DNA of 64,000 nt from Cyclobacteriaceae bacterium (GTDB lineage Bacteria; Bacteroidota; Bacteroidia; Cytophagales; Cyclobacteriaceae). Both the position numbers and the translations under genes were made by a program. The notes below the pieces were generated by a model. That model was given only the letters and a program-made list of their open reading frames with translations. It was not told the origin of the DNA and ran no database searches. Positions 10,373 to 19,179 of the stretch are shown piece after piece. Each line of letters begins with the position of its first letter. The first letter of the stretch is position 1. The stretch lies in contig JANQEC010000067.1 in NCBI GenBank assembly GCA_028278585.1, positions 1 through 64,000 on the forward strand, given 5' to 3'.

Positions 10373-10704
10373 AAAACCTTGAGTACAAAGGCTACACAGG
10401 CAGCATCGAGTATAGCTCTGAGGATAATCTGCTGTATGGTAAGGTCCTTGGCATTAAAGGGCTCATTTCATATGAGGGAGAGACCGGAAAAGGTCTTGAA
10501 CAGGACTTCAAGGATGCAATCGATACCTATTTGACTGATTGTGATACAGAGAAAATCCAACCTGAAAAGCCCTTCAAGGGCAGTTTTAATGTTAGGGTTT
10601 CACCCTCTCTGCATCAGAAAGCGGCGCTACTGGCCAAGGAAGCTAAGGTCTCGTTGAATAGTTTTGTTGCTGAGGCCATTCGGTTAAGAATTCAAAAATC
10701 ATAA
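10369..10704 (+). CDS. hicB: HicB-family antitoxin with C-terminal RHH domain
   Basis: EYKGYTGSIEYSSEDNLLYGKVLGIKGLISYEGET; C-terminal FNVRVSPSLHQKAALLAKEAKVSLNSFVAEAI. Confidence 0.9.
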   Translation: MKNLEYKGYTGSIEYSSEDNLLYGKVLGIKGLISYEGETGKGLEQDFKDAIDTYLTDCDTEKIQPEKPFKGSFNVRVSPSLHQKAALLAKEAKVSLNSFVAEAIRLRIQKS

Positions 10705-10781
10705 ATAACTCCACTGGTCAAAGTCATTTAAGAAGGGTGATGTTTTCATCGTGGCATTTGTTTTAATGATAAGATTTGACC

Positions 10782-11252
10782 TCACCATCTTTTTTCAGTC
10801 AATGTATTGTATTGTCTACTCAGTTCGAGACATTCATCTTCTAATATCCCTCTAACTATTGTCGGTCTCGGACCCCAATTGATGATATCATCTGTTCTAA
10901 GGATATTGTATTTTGATGTGTAACCACCAATATGGTTAACGGAAGTCCCATACACTACAATTGGAATTTTGTAGTGCCTGATAGCATAAGAGCACATGAT
11001 ACAAGGCTCATGTGTAGTATACAAAGCAGATTTGCCAAGCAATTGGTCATTGCCTCGGGCAATTACATCCCGAATTGCCAAAATCTCTGCATGATTCGTG
11101 ACATCTTTAGTCGATTTACCTGACTCTATTCCACGCCCAATTATTTCATCTTCAACCACAATTACACAACCAACTGGCGGATCGCCATTCCGCAAGGCAA
11201 TACGAGCTAATTCAAGACACTCATTCAAATAGTCATCCTCAGAATTCTTCAT
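10782..11252 (-). CDS. Nucleoside deaminase (cytidine/guanine/tRNA-adenosine deaminase superfamily)
   Basis: HAEILAIRD and TTHEPCIMCSYAI zinc-binding motifs. Confidence 0.88.
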   Translation of the reverse strand: MKNSEDDYLNECLELARIALRNGDPPVGCVIVVEDEIIGRGIESGKSTKDVTNHAEILAIRDVIARGNDQLLGKSALYTTHEPCIMCSYAIRHYKIPIVVYGTSVNHIGGYTSKYNILRTDDIINWGPRPTIVRGILEDECLELSRQYNTLTEKRW

Positions 11253-11312
11253 TATTTTGAAGTAAATGATTTAATGGTTGTGCTTTCCCGCACAATTCTA
11301 TCGACAACAAAT

Positions 11313-12242
11313 TCATCGAACATTTTCGATTGGATTAAAGGGTGAATATCCGAGAAATTCCCAGTTCACATCGTGATGCGAATTAGTAAGTATCCAACGT
11401 TTCAAATGAAAAATCCAGTAACGTCCCGTGCCGGTGGTTTTAACCAGGTCATCATCGGAAGTCTGATTAAACAGAAGCTCAGCTTCACCCGTAAGCTGCA
11501 ATGTTCTTTTGTTCTCAAAATCAACAAATAAAAGCCCTGCTTTTGTGTTTTGTTGAAAGTTGCCCAAGGTATTATACATGCTGTTCCCCTGGTAATCCGG
11601 GATTTTTAAAGCGGCACCATTAAGTAGTTCTACAAAACCTGAATGTCCACCACGATGAGAGGCATCCATCCGAGATTCCCCACTTTGACTCCCAACAAAA
11701 AGCGTATCTGCATTTGAAATCCATTCTTCAAGCTCATCCGTCAAAGCACTTCCTTCTGTTTTGTGAGCAGAAACGTTTCCAAATGAATCTGAACTAGAAA
11801 TTACGCGTTGCTGAATGTATTTGGGGCAGTTAGGGTAAGCCTCCAAAATAGATACATTAATGCGATTTTCTAATCGATCAGCATTGCCATTGATTCGAAA
11901 CCTTCTTCTCGTATTAAGTTCAATAAATAAGGTGCCAATGACTCCATTTTCCTTAATGTTGGAGTAGAAAATATCGTTGGGATCACTTCGCATCTTATTG
12001 AGATTGACAGAAATTGAATTGGGTGTAGGTACTGAGACAATGCCAAAATCTCCAAGTAGTAGTGAAACCCAAACGTTGCTATCCGCATCCACACTACTGG
12101 CAATAAACATGGGTTGTTTTTCAATAAAATTTATCGCGCCTTTAATTATTGAATCCGTTATTATCCTCCCATTTGAATTTGCCTGGAGCTCTTCCCCCAC
12201 CAGCCGTTGTATTTCTTCTTCGCCTTTGTGATACATGTTCAT
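11313..12242 (-). CDS. Pyridoxamine 5'-phosphate oxidase-like (PNPOx split-barrel) protein
   Basis: FIASSVDADSNVWVSLLLG, GTLFIELNTRRRFRINGNA, DTLFVGSQSGESRMDASHRGGHSGFVELLNGAALKIPDYQGNSMYNTLGN. Confidence 0.82.
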   Translation of the reverse strand: MNMYHKGEEEIQRLVGEELQANSNGRIITDSIIKGAINFIEKQPMFIASSVDADSNVWVSLLLGDFGIVSVPTPNSISVNLNKMRSDPNDIFYSNIKENGVIGTLFIELNTRRRFRINGNADRLENRINVSILEAYPNCPKYIQQRVISSSDSFGNVSAHKTEGSALTDELEEWISNADTLFVGSQSGESRMDASHRGGHSGFVELLNGAALKIPDYQGNSMYNTLGNFQQNTKAGLLFVDFENKRTLQLTGEAELLFNQTSDDDLVKTTGTGRYWIFHLKRWILTNSHHDVNWEFLGYSPFNPIENVR

Positions 12243-12302
12243 GATTCATCTATGGGTTAGTGTCACCCCCATTGAATTTCAATAGGAGTGACAGTGTTTG
12301 TG

Positions 12303-12668
12303 TTAAAAAGTGATCACTTGAAAACCTTCCTGGCATAGAACTGCATGGCTTGGAAAGCCAGATGTTCCCGGTACCTGATTATCTGTGATTAGGTCCAATC
12401 CCGATGCGTTTGCACCAAAAACTTCCGCACAACCACAAGAAATACCCTCAATTTTGTCTTCAATCGCCTTGTAAAGCTCATGGCCAGGATGATCTTCTTT
12501 TAGAAGTGCCTCCGGCCACCTTGTACCTGTACCTTGAAAAATTAGTTTCACTTCTTCTTCCGCCTGTTTTGCATCGTACACGACAGCCATTGCATTGAAA
12601 ACTCTCCCCAATGCTTCTTCTGAACCTGCTTTTGGGTCTGATAAGACCACTACTGCTGTTTTACTCAT
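12303..12668 (-). CDS. DsrE-like family protein
   Basis: Small alpha/beta protein: TAVVVLSDPKAGSEEALGRVFNAMAVVYDAKQ...LIFQGTGTRWPEAL. Confidence 0.65.
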   Translation of the reverse strand: MSKTAVVVLSDPKAGSEEALGRVFNAMAVVYDAKQAEEEVKLIFQGTGTRWPEALLKEDHPGHELYKAIEDKIEGISCGCAEVFGANASGLDLITDNQVPGTSGFPSHAVLCQEGFQVITF

Positions 12669-12727
12669 TTTTGAATTAAATTTTTACTTGATTCCGTTCG
12701 CTCGATTATTTGCACCCTTGTAAGATA

Positions 12728-12745
12728 TTACCGAACGTTCGGAAA
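12728..12745. promoter_or_regulatory. Candidate TetR-family operator A (TTACCGAACGTTCGGAAA)
   Basis: Contains the perfect palindrome CCGAACGTTCGG; 16/18 identical to site B; upstream of the DsrE-like gene start (12668). Confidence 0.75.
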
Positions 12746-12764
12746 AATTAAGGTGCAAATTTTT

Positions 12765-13328
12765 TTATGTCCCTTGATACATCATTTCAATTTCCTTCAA
12801 GGCATCTATAAATGGCTTGGTGCTCTGAAGTGTCTTTGATACAATAAGGCTCCCCTGTATTTTGACCACCACACGAACTGCTTTTTGATCTGCCTCATTT
12901 TTATTCAGTCCGATATCCTGGCCCAACACTGAAAAACTGTCTATCCAGCTATTCATCGAATTTTTTAGCTTCTCACCAAACAACGCCAGCCCCGTTTCCA
13001 TAGACAAAGCTCTTATGATACAAATAGCTTCACCTGCCTGATACAATTCCTTTACATTGACCAATACACTGGAAAGTCTTTCCTCCGGCAGCCTATCACG
13101 TTGTTGCAAAACAGCAAATACGTGCATATTTAACCATTCATCTACATGATCAAGCACAGCCATTGTAATCTCCTTCTTGCCTCCGGGAAAACGGTGATAT
13201 AAACTGGCTTTTTGCAATCCTGTAGAACTTGCCAGTTCGTTAAGGCTTGCACCATCATATCCTTTCGATCGTAAGACCGACATCAATCCGTCCAGGAGTA
13301 TCTCGTTTTCTACTTTTTGAGGTCGCAT
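12765..13328 (-). CDS. TetR/AcrR-family transcriptional regulator
   Basis: ILLDGLMSVLRSKGYDGASLNELASSTGLQKASLYHRFPGGKKEITMAVL. Confidence 0.92.
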   Translation of the reverse strand: MRPQKVENEILLDGLMSVLRSKGYDGASLNELASSTGLQKASLYHRFPGGKKEITMAVLDHVDEWLNMHVFAVLQQRDRLPEERLSSVLVNVKELYQAGEAICIIRALSMETGLALFGEKLKNSMNSWIDSFSVLGQDIGLNKNEADQKAVRVVVKIQGSLIVSKTLQSTKPFIDALKEIEMMYQGT

Positions 13329-13357
13329 ATCTACAAATATTCAAAGGTATTTGTTTA

Positions 13358-13375
13358 TTACCAAACGTTCGGTAA
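13358..13375. promoter_or_regulatory. Candidate TetR-family operator B (TTACCAAACGTTCGGTAA)
   Basis: Near-perfect palindrome 30 nt upstream of the tetR start; matches site A. Confidence 0.75.
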
Positions 13376-13419
13376 ATTAAATGGTTTCATTTGTTCCACT
13401 TTTTTTGATGTACTTTCAA

Positions 13420-14004
13420 TTAGTCTTTTACCAATTTTTGATATTCCTCCTCGGTATCCACATCGATCTCACCACCAACAAACGGCACCATCGACACGAA
13501 ATCCATATTCCGCATAATGATCTTCTTAGCGCCCTGGTCTCCATCCAGTTTCATCAGATCATCAAAAAAATGATGGCTGAAAATGGCCGGAACACCAACC
13601 TGGTGATTGTATTCACAAGCTGCAATTGATTTGTGATTCTTCTGAACAGAAAGTAATTCGTTCAAAACATCAATCGTCAGGTAAGGTTGATCCGATAGGA
13701 GAATGAGCACATTTTTGAGATTCGGCTCTTTACTTCTCAAATGAGTCAAACCGAATCGGATGGAACTTGCAATTCCTTCCTCCCAACCCTTGTTTTCAAT
13801 TAGCTGTAGGTGTTTTGGATCAATACGACCTCCGATATCTTCCGCATTTGATCCCAGTACGATCACGGACGGATCACATTTGGTCTGAATCGCCAGATCA
13901 ATCAAATGCTGAAGTAAAAGTTTTCCCCTGTACTCAAGTAGTTGCTTTGGTCGTCCCAACCTCGTCGATGCTCCTGCTGCCAAAATGATCAATCCTGTAC
14001 TCAT
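13420..14004 (-). CDS. mocA: MocA-like molybdenum cofactor cytidylyltransferase / NTP transferase
   Basis: GLIILAAGASTRLGRPKQLLEYRGK; GWEEGIASSIRFGL; adjacent to xdhC-like gene. Confidence 0.85.
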   Translation of the reverse strand: MSTGLIILAAGASTRLGRPKQLLEYRGKLLLQHLIDLAIQTKCDPSVIVLGSNAEDIGGRIDPKHLQLIENKGWEEGIASSIRFGLTHLRSKEPNLKNVLILLSDQPYLTIDVLNELLSVQKNHKSIAACEYNHQVGVPAIFSHHFFDDLMKLDGDQGAKKIIMRNMDFVSMVPFVGGEIDVDTEEEYQKLVKD

Positions 14005-15152
14005 AAGTGAACTGTGTCGAATTGTGTGTTGTCTTTTGAATGGATCGGCTGGTCCTTGTCCCTAAGTGAGTGTCCCGTCAATCCCGATAGCACTGCCTTA
14101 ATTTCTGAAAGTATAGAAACGGCAATTTCCTCCGGGGTTTCGGCTCCAATTTCAAGTCCTACAGGAGCATAGATTTTTTCCATCTTCTCAGTGCTTGGAC
14201 TATTTCCAGAGGCTTCCAGGTCATCCAACATTCGCTGAAATTTTTTCTTAGGTCCCAAAATCCCAATGTAAGGAATCTGGTCGCGATCAAGAAGGCATTG
14301 CAACACGGCAAGATCATAATTGTAATTATGTGTCAATAGCACAAATGCAGTTTGATCGTCAATCGGAATGTTCTCTAAGACTGATTCGGGTTTGGAAACA
14401 ATCACCTGGCATGAAGAGACAAAACGCTCCTTTTTCGCATGTGTTGGTCGTCCGTCAACTACATAAATATTCCAGCCCAACGTCTCTGCCATTTTTGCCA
14501 GCCCCTGCACATCGTTACCAGCTCCTACAATAACCAGTGATACTGGCGGAGCGAAATATTCAATAAATACGTTTTGATGAACATCACCATCAATGTATTC
14601 ACGAAAGAGGGATGTCTTTTCCTTTTTCACTTCCTCAGCATCAGAAATGATTCGCTCAGACATTTTACCATTCGATATTGATCCAATGGTTTCATCACCG
14701 ATTAACAAGGACGTTCCAGGGTGAAGATCTTTTTTGTTTTGCAAACTAAAGAGGGAAATAAGTACACATGCTTTTCTATTATCCACTGCTCTTCTAAGTA
14801 GGGAAATGGGATTGTTCTTATTGTTCGCTTCAATGGGCTCAAACAAAACCTGGATGATCCCATTGCATCCTAGTTGTGCCCCGACAATGGCATCTTCTTC
14901 ATCGCTGGTATCGTATGTGATAAGCGTATTTTTCTCTTGAACAAGGGCATACAATGCTTTTCGCAACGCATCACCCTCCAGACAACCTCCACTTATTGCC
15001 CCGGTCGTTATTCCGTTTTCATCTACAAGCATTCTGGCACTTGGTCTACGATAAGAGGAACCCTCTACATGTACAACGGTGGCTAGCACAGACTTTTTAC
15101 CAGCCTTGACCGTCTGTTCATATGAATCGATAATGGCTTTGATTTCTCGCAT
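14001..15152 (-). CDS. xdhC: XdhC/CoxI-family protein
   Basis: TVVHVEGSSYRRPSARMLVDENG, GAISGGCLEGDALRKA, C-terminal Rossmann region VSLVIVGAGNDVQGLAKMAETLGW, YIGILGPKKK. Confidence 0.92.
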   Translation of the reverse strand: MREIKAIIDSYEQTVKAGKKSVLATVVHVEGSSYRRPSARMLVDENGITTGAISGGCLEGDALRKALYALVQEKNTLITYDTSDEEDAIVGAQLGCNGIIQVLFEPIEANNKNNPISLLRRAVDNRKACVLISLFSLQNKKDLHPGTSLLIGDETIGSISNGKMSERIISDAEEVKKEKTSLFREYIDGDVHQNVFIEYFAPPVSLVIVGAGNDVQGLAKMAETLGWNIYVVDGRPTHAKKERFVSSCQVIVSKPESVLENIPIDDQTAFVLLTHNYNYDLAVLQCLLDRDQIPYIGILGPKKKFQRMLDDLEASGNSPSTEKMEKIYAPVGLEIGAETPEEIAVSILSEIKAVLSGLTGHSLRDKDQPIHSKDNTQFDTVHL

Positions 15153-16291
15153 CAGTGTCTTAGTTGTGTGACTGCACGTTCTACTTTTTCAACAGCAAAA
15201 TCAATCTCTGCTTCCGTTGTGAATCTACCAAGCCCAAACCGCAGGGTGGCAAACGCCAGTTCATCAGACATGCCCATACCTTTAAGAACGTGAGAGGGTT
15301 CAACCGTTGCAGAGGTGCAAGCAGAGCCTTGTGAAACTGCAATTTCATTTAATGAAAGCAATAGCTTCTCACCATCAAGTCCCTCAAATGAAATGTTACT
15401 CACATGAGAAAGACGTTTTTCCGCATGGCCATTGCAGCTGGTCCCTGAAATCCGTAATAGCTGTTGCTCCAGTTTATCTCTCAATATCCCAAGTCTTGTC
15501 TCATCATTGGACATAAATTGAAGACATAGCTCACACGCCTTCCCCATCCCTACTATTCCGGGGACGTTTAATGTGCCTGATCGCATTCCTCTTTCATGAC
15601 CACCTCCATCGATTTGAGCGTCTATTTTGATCTTGCTTTTAACGTACAATGCGCCAACCCCTTTTGGGCCATACATTTTATGAGCTGAAAATGACATTAG
15701 ATGAATTCCTAACTCATCCACATCAATCGGAATTTTCCCTACGGCCTGAGTAGCATCCGTCATAAACAACACATTACGTTTGTGAGCCAGCTCGCCTATT
15801 TCTTTGATTGGTTGAATAACCCCTGTTTCATTATTCGCATACATAATACTAATGAGGATTGTCCTATCGGTGATTTCAGCCTCAAGTTCGTTCAGGTCAA
15901 TAAGGCCATCCGGATCAACCCGTAAATACGTCACCTCAAATCCAGAGTTTTCAAGTTGTTTTAATGGATCAAGAATAGCTTTATGCTCCGTCTGACATGA
16001 AATAATGTGCCCGTTTATACCTTCATGATTCTTGGTAATGCCCTTTATCGCAAGGTTATTCGACTCAGTTGCACCTGATGTGAAAATGATCTCTTGAGGA
16101 CGTGCTCCAATCAATTCAGCAATCTGCTCCCTTGCATTTTGAACTGCCTCATCTGCCTGCCAGCCAAAAGCATGATTTCTACTTGCGGCATTTCCAAAAC
16201 GTTCGCTGAAGAAGGGTAACATTTCCTCCAGGACCTTCGGATCAACCGGTGTCGTAGCATTGTTATCTAAGTAAACCTTGCCTGTGTCCAT
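15152..16291 (-). CDS. Cysteine desulfurase (NifS/IscS family)
   Basis: VYLDNNATTPVDPKV, FTSGATESNNLAIKG, SFSAHKMYGPKGVGALYV, SQGSACTS. Confidence 0.95.
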   Translation of the reverse strand: MDTGKVYLDNNATTPVDPKVLEEMLPFFSERFGNAASRNHAFGWQADEAVQNAREQIAELIGARPQEIIFTSGATESNNLAIKGITKNHEGINGHIISCQTEHKAILDPLKQLENSGFEVTYLRVDPDGLIDLNELEAEITDRTILISIMYANNETGVIQPIKEIGELAHKRNVLFMTDATQAVGKIPIDVDELGIHLMSFSAHKMYGPKGVGALYVKSKIKIDAQIDGGGHERGMRSGTLNVPGIVGMGKACELCLQFMSNDETRLGILRDKLEQQLLRISGTSCNGHAEKRLSHVSNISFEGLDGEKLLLSLNEIAVSQGSACTSATVEPSHVLKGMGMSDELAFATLRFGLGRFTTEAEIDFAVEKVERAVTQLRH

Positions 16292-16497
16292 AAATTATAA
16301 GCAGAATTCGTGTATTCAATCCGATGAACGAATTTAACGAGCCCATTTTTAATCCGCTGGTTAATCTGTCGATACAAAAGGGTTGATCGTTTGTCGTTTG
16401 TCGAGTAAAATGAGCTTTATATGCCGATCGTCATTATTTCTGTGGACATTGGAGTAGAAATTCACTATTTTGTGTGGTTCAAAAAATTAAAATCAAC

Positions 16498-16959
16498 ATG
16501 GCCTCATATTCTATCAAAGTAAATGGCAAATCACACCAGGTGGATGTCGATGCAGATACTCCCATTTTATGGGTGTTGCGAGATCATTTAAAATTAGTTG
16601 GAACTAAATTCGGATGCGGTATTGCGCAGTGTGGCGCATGCACCATTCATGCGAATGGCAATGCCATACGCTCCTGTCAACTTCCCATTTCGGCTGTAAA
16701 CGATATGGAGCTAACAACAATTGAAGGACTTTCTGAAAATGGGAAGCACCCTGTGCAGGAAGCCTGGCTTGAGCATGATGTACCACAATGTGGCTACTGT
16801 CAGGCAGGTCAGATCATGAATGCTGCTGCCTTTCTAGACAAAAATTCCAATCCTACAGATGATGAAATTGCTACAGCCATGAATGGTAACATTTGTCGAT
16901 GTGGAACTTATGTTAGAATCAATAAGGCGATCAAAACCGCCGCTGAAAAAATGTCCTGA
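16498..16959 (+). CDS. Molybdo-hydroxylase [2Fe-2S] subunit (isoquinoline 1-oxidoreductase alpha / IorA-type)
   Basis: [20 protein letters not shown] and [17 protein letters not shown]...[11 protein letters not shown] clusters; ATG at 16498 preferred. Confidence 0.93.
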   Translation: MASYSIKVNGKSHQVDVDADTPILWVLRDHLKLVGTKFGCGIAQCGACTIHANGNAIRSCQLPISAVNDMELTTIEGLSENGKHPVQEAWLEHDVPQCGYCQAGQIMNAAAFLDKNSNPTDDEIATAMNGNICRCGTYVRINKAIKTAAEKMS

Positions 16960-16981
16960 TCCATCCTAAACGACTATTCTT

Positions 16982-19177
16982 ATGACGCTCATAACAACCC
17001 AAATAAATAGACGATCTTTCTTAAAAGTATCCACAGCAGCAGGTGGTGGTATGATGCTCGGCTTTAGCTGGCTAGCCTCTTGCAGTGCTCCCGGAGAAAC
17101 AGTCAAAGCACCACCAAAAGAGTGGTTCGACATCAACGCTTACATTAAAATAGGTGACAATGGCACAATCACCTTGTACAGTCCTAACCCTGAAATTGGA
17201 CAGAATGTAAAAACTTCAATGCCAGTGATTGTGGCTGAAGAACTTGATGTTGATTGGAAGGATGTGGTAGTTGAACAAGCGGATCTCAACCTAATTAAGT
17301 ACAGCCGTCAATTAGCTGGTGGAAGCCAGTCGATCAGGCAGGGATGGCAAGGCTTGAGAATGGCTGGAGCTACCGGCCGTCGCATGTTGATGGAAGCTGC
17401 AGCAAAACAATGGAATGTGCCTGTGGGTGAATTAACCACCGACAAAGGTGTCGTTTATCACAAGTCGAGCAATCAATCTGCAAACTATGGAGAATTGGCT
17501 GCTGCAGCCGCTTTGATTGAGGTTCCAGCTGAGGTAGAGTTGAAAGATCCAAAAGATTTCAAACTGATTGGCGGAAATATCAAGAATGTTGATGCCAAGA
17601 AAATAGTTAAGGGTGAGCCCTTGTTTGGTCTGGACGTAGATGAGGAAGGAATGCTGGTGGCCATGATAATTCACCCTCCAGCTTTCGGAATGAAACTGGA
17701 GAATTGGGATGCCAGTAATGCGAAAGCAATGCCAGGAATCAGGGATGTCTTTACCATTAATACCGAACCATCAGAAAAACAGTGGTCGGACACAAATGCA
17801 TTCACCGAACTGATAGCTGTGGTCGGGGAATCTACCTGGCAGGTGATGAAAGCAAAAAAAGCCGTTGATGTTCAATGGGTTAGTGATAGTCCGGCAGAGA
17901 ACAGTGATGATCATGAGCAAAAATTGCTTGAAGCCATTGATAAGAAAGGGGATGTCAGAAGAACGGATGGAAATCCTGAAAGAGCGATTGCGAATAGTGA
18001 ACGAGTAATAGAAGGCGTTTACAGTGCTCCATTCATGGCTCACAACACCATGGAGCCCATGAATTTCTATGCCAATGTTACCGATACAAAAGCTGTACTC
18101 AATGGCCCTATTCAAACACCGGAGTATTTAGAAAAGTCAGTTGCTGATGTTTTAGGAATGTCATTGGATCAGGTTGATATCCAGATGACACGAATGGGTG
18201 GTGGATTTGGCAGGAGGTTATACGGACACTTTGGAATTGAAGCGGCTGCAATCTCTCAAAAAGCAAAAGCACCGATCAAGCTTGTCTATACACGGGAGGA
18301 TGACATGACCCAAGGCACCTATCGTCCAATGTACCGAGTTAGGTACCGGGCGTCTTTAGACAAAAACAATAAGTTAACCGGATGGTATGCAAAGGGTACA
18401 GGAATACCGGGCAGTCCATTGTTCCATAACAGATTCCCGGCCGGGGCAATTGAAAATTATGGTTCTGAGAATGTGAGTGTTCCTACGAATATATCGACTG
18501 GAGCATGGCGTGCACCACGCTCTCATTTCACGGCAGGCGCAGAAAACTCCTTCCTTGACGAGATCGCTGAAGCAGCTGGAAAAGATCCAATTGATTTTCG
18601 TTTGGAACTTTTTGATCGAGCCATCAATAGTCCAATTGGGGAAAACAATGATTATGATGCGGAACGATACGCCGGGGTTTTAAAATTAGTTAGAGAAAAA
18701 TCTGGCTGGGACAATGAAATCCCTGGAATTTACCGAGGGGTTTCCGTTTATTATTGCCATAATTCATATGTCGCAGAAGTGGTTGATCTTGAGAAGAATA
18801 GCAACGACGAATTGAAGATCAAAAAAGTTTGGTGTGCGGTTGATTGTGGTATCGTTGTGAATAAAGAAGGTGCCCTCAACCAAATCGAAGGTGGTATCAT
18901 TGATGGAATTGGATCGGCAATGTATAGCAGTCTCAATTTTGAGAATGGTCGTCCAATACAGGAAAATTTCAACTCCTATCGACTGATCAGACATACAGAA
19001 GCTCCTCCGGAGATTGAAACATTCTTCGTTGAAAATGGAATAGCTCCAACTGGATTAGGAGAGCCCACTTTACCTCCAGTTTCCGGAGCGTTAGCAAATG
19101 CCATGTACAAAGCGACAGGTCAGCGCTATTATCATCAGCCATTTGCCATCGCTGAGCAGACAGTCGAGTTGGGGTAA
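16982..19177 (+). CDS. Molybdopterin-binding subunit of xanthine dehydrogenase family (IorB-type), TAT-exported
   Basis: N-terminal RRSFLKVSTAAGGGMMLGFSWLASC; MTRMGGGFGRRLYGHFGIEAAAIS; GLGEPTLPPVSGALANA. Confidence 0.93.
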   Translation: MTLITTQINRRSFLKVSTAAGGGMMLGFSWLASCSAPGETVKAPPKEWFDINAYIKIGDNGTITLYSPNPEIGQNVKTSMPVIVAEELDVDWKDVVVEQADLNLIKYSRQLAGGSQSIRQGWQGLRMAGATGRRMLMEAAAKQWNVPVGELTTDKGVVYHKSSNQSANYGELAAAAALIEVPAEVELKDPKDFKLIGGNIKNVDAKKIVKGEPLFGLDVDEEGMLVAMIIHPPAFGMKLENWDASNAKAMPGIRDVFTINTEPSEKQWSDTNAFTELIAVVGESTWQVMKAKKAVDVQWVSDSPAENSDDHEQKLLEAIDKKGDVRRTDGNPERAIANSERVIEGVYSAPFMAHNTMEPMNFYANVTDTKAVLNGPIQTPEYLEKSVADVLGMSLDQVDIQMTRMGGGFGRRLYGHFGIEAAAISQKAKAPIKLVYTREDDMTQGTYRPMYRVRYRASLDKNNKLTGWYAKGTGIPGSPLFHNRFPAGAIENYGSENVSVPTNISTGAWRAPRSHFTAGAENSFLDEIAEAAGKDPIDFRLELFDRAINSPIGENNDYDAERYAGVLKLVREKSGWDNEIPGIYRGVSVYYCHNSYVAEVVDLEKNSNDELKIKKVWCAVDCGIVVNKEGALNQIEGGIIDGIGSAMYSSLNFENGRPIQENFNSYRLIRHTEAPPEIETFFVENGIAPTGLGEPTLPPVSGALANAMYKATGQRYYHQPFAIAEQTVELG

Positions 19178-19179
19178 TA

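Noticed and set aside
10130-10704. Defence island around HicAB
   Set aside because: No restriction, CBASS, Gabija, retron or similar genes nearby; HicAB stands alone between moeA and metabolic genes.
16387-16403. TCGTTTGTCGTTTGTCG short tandem repeat in the cysteine desulfurase / iorA intergenic region
   Set aside because: Only two heptamer units plus three bases; not enough to call a regulatory array.
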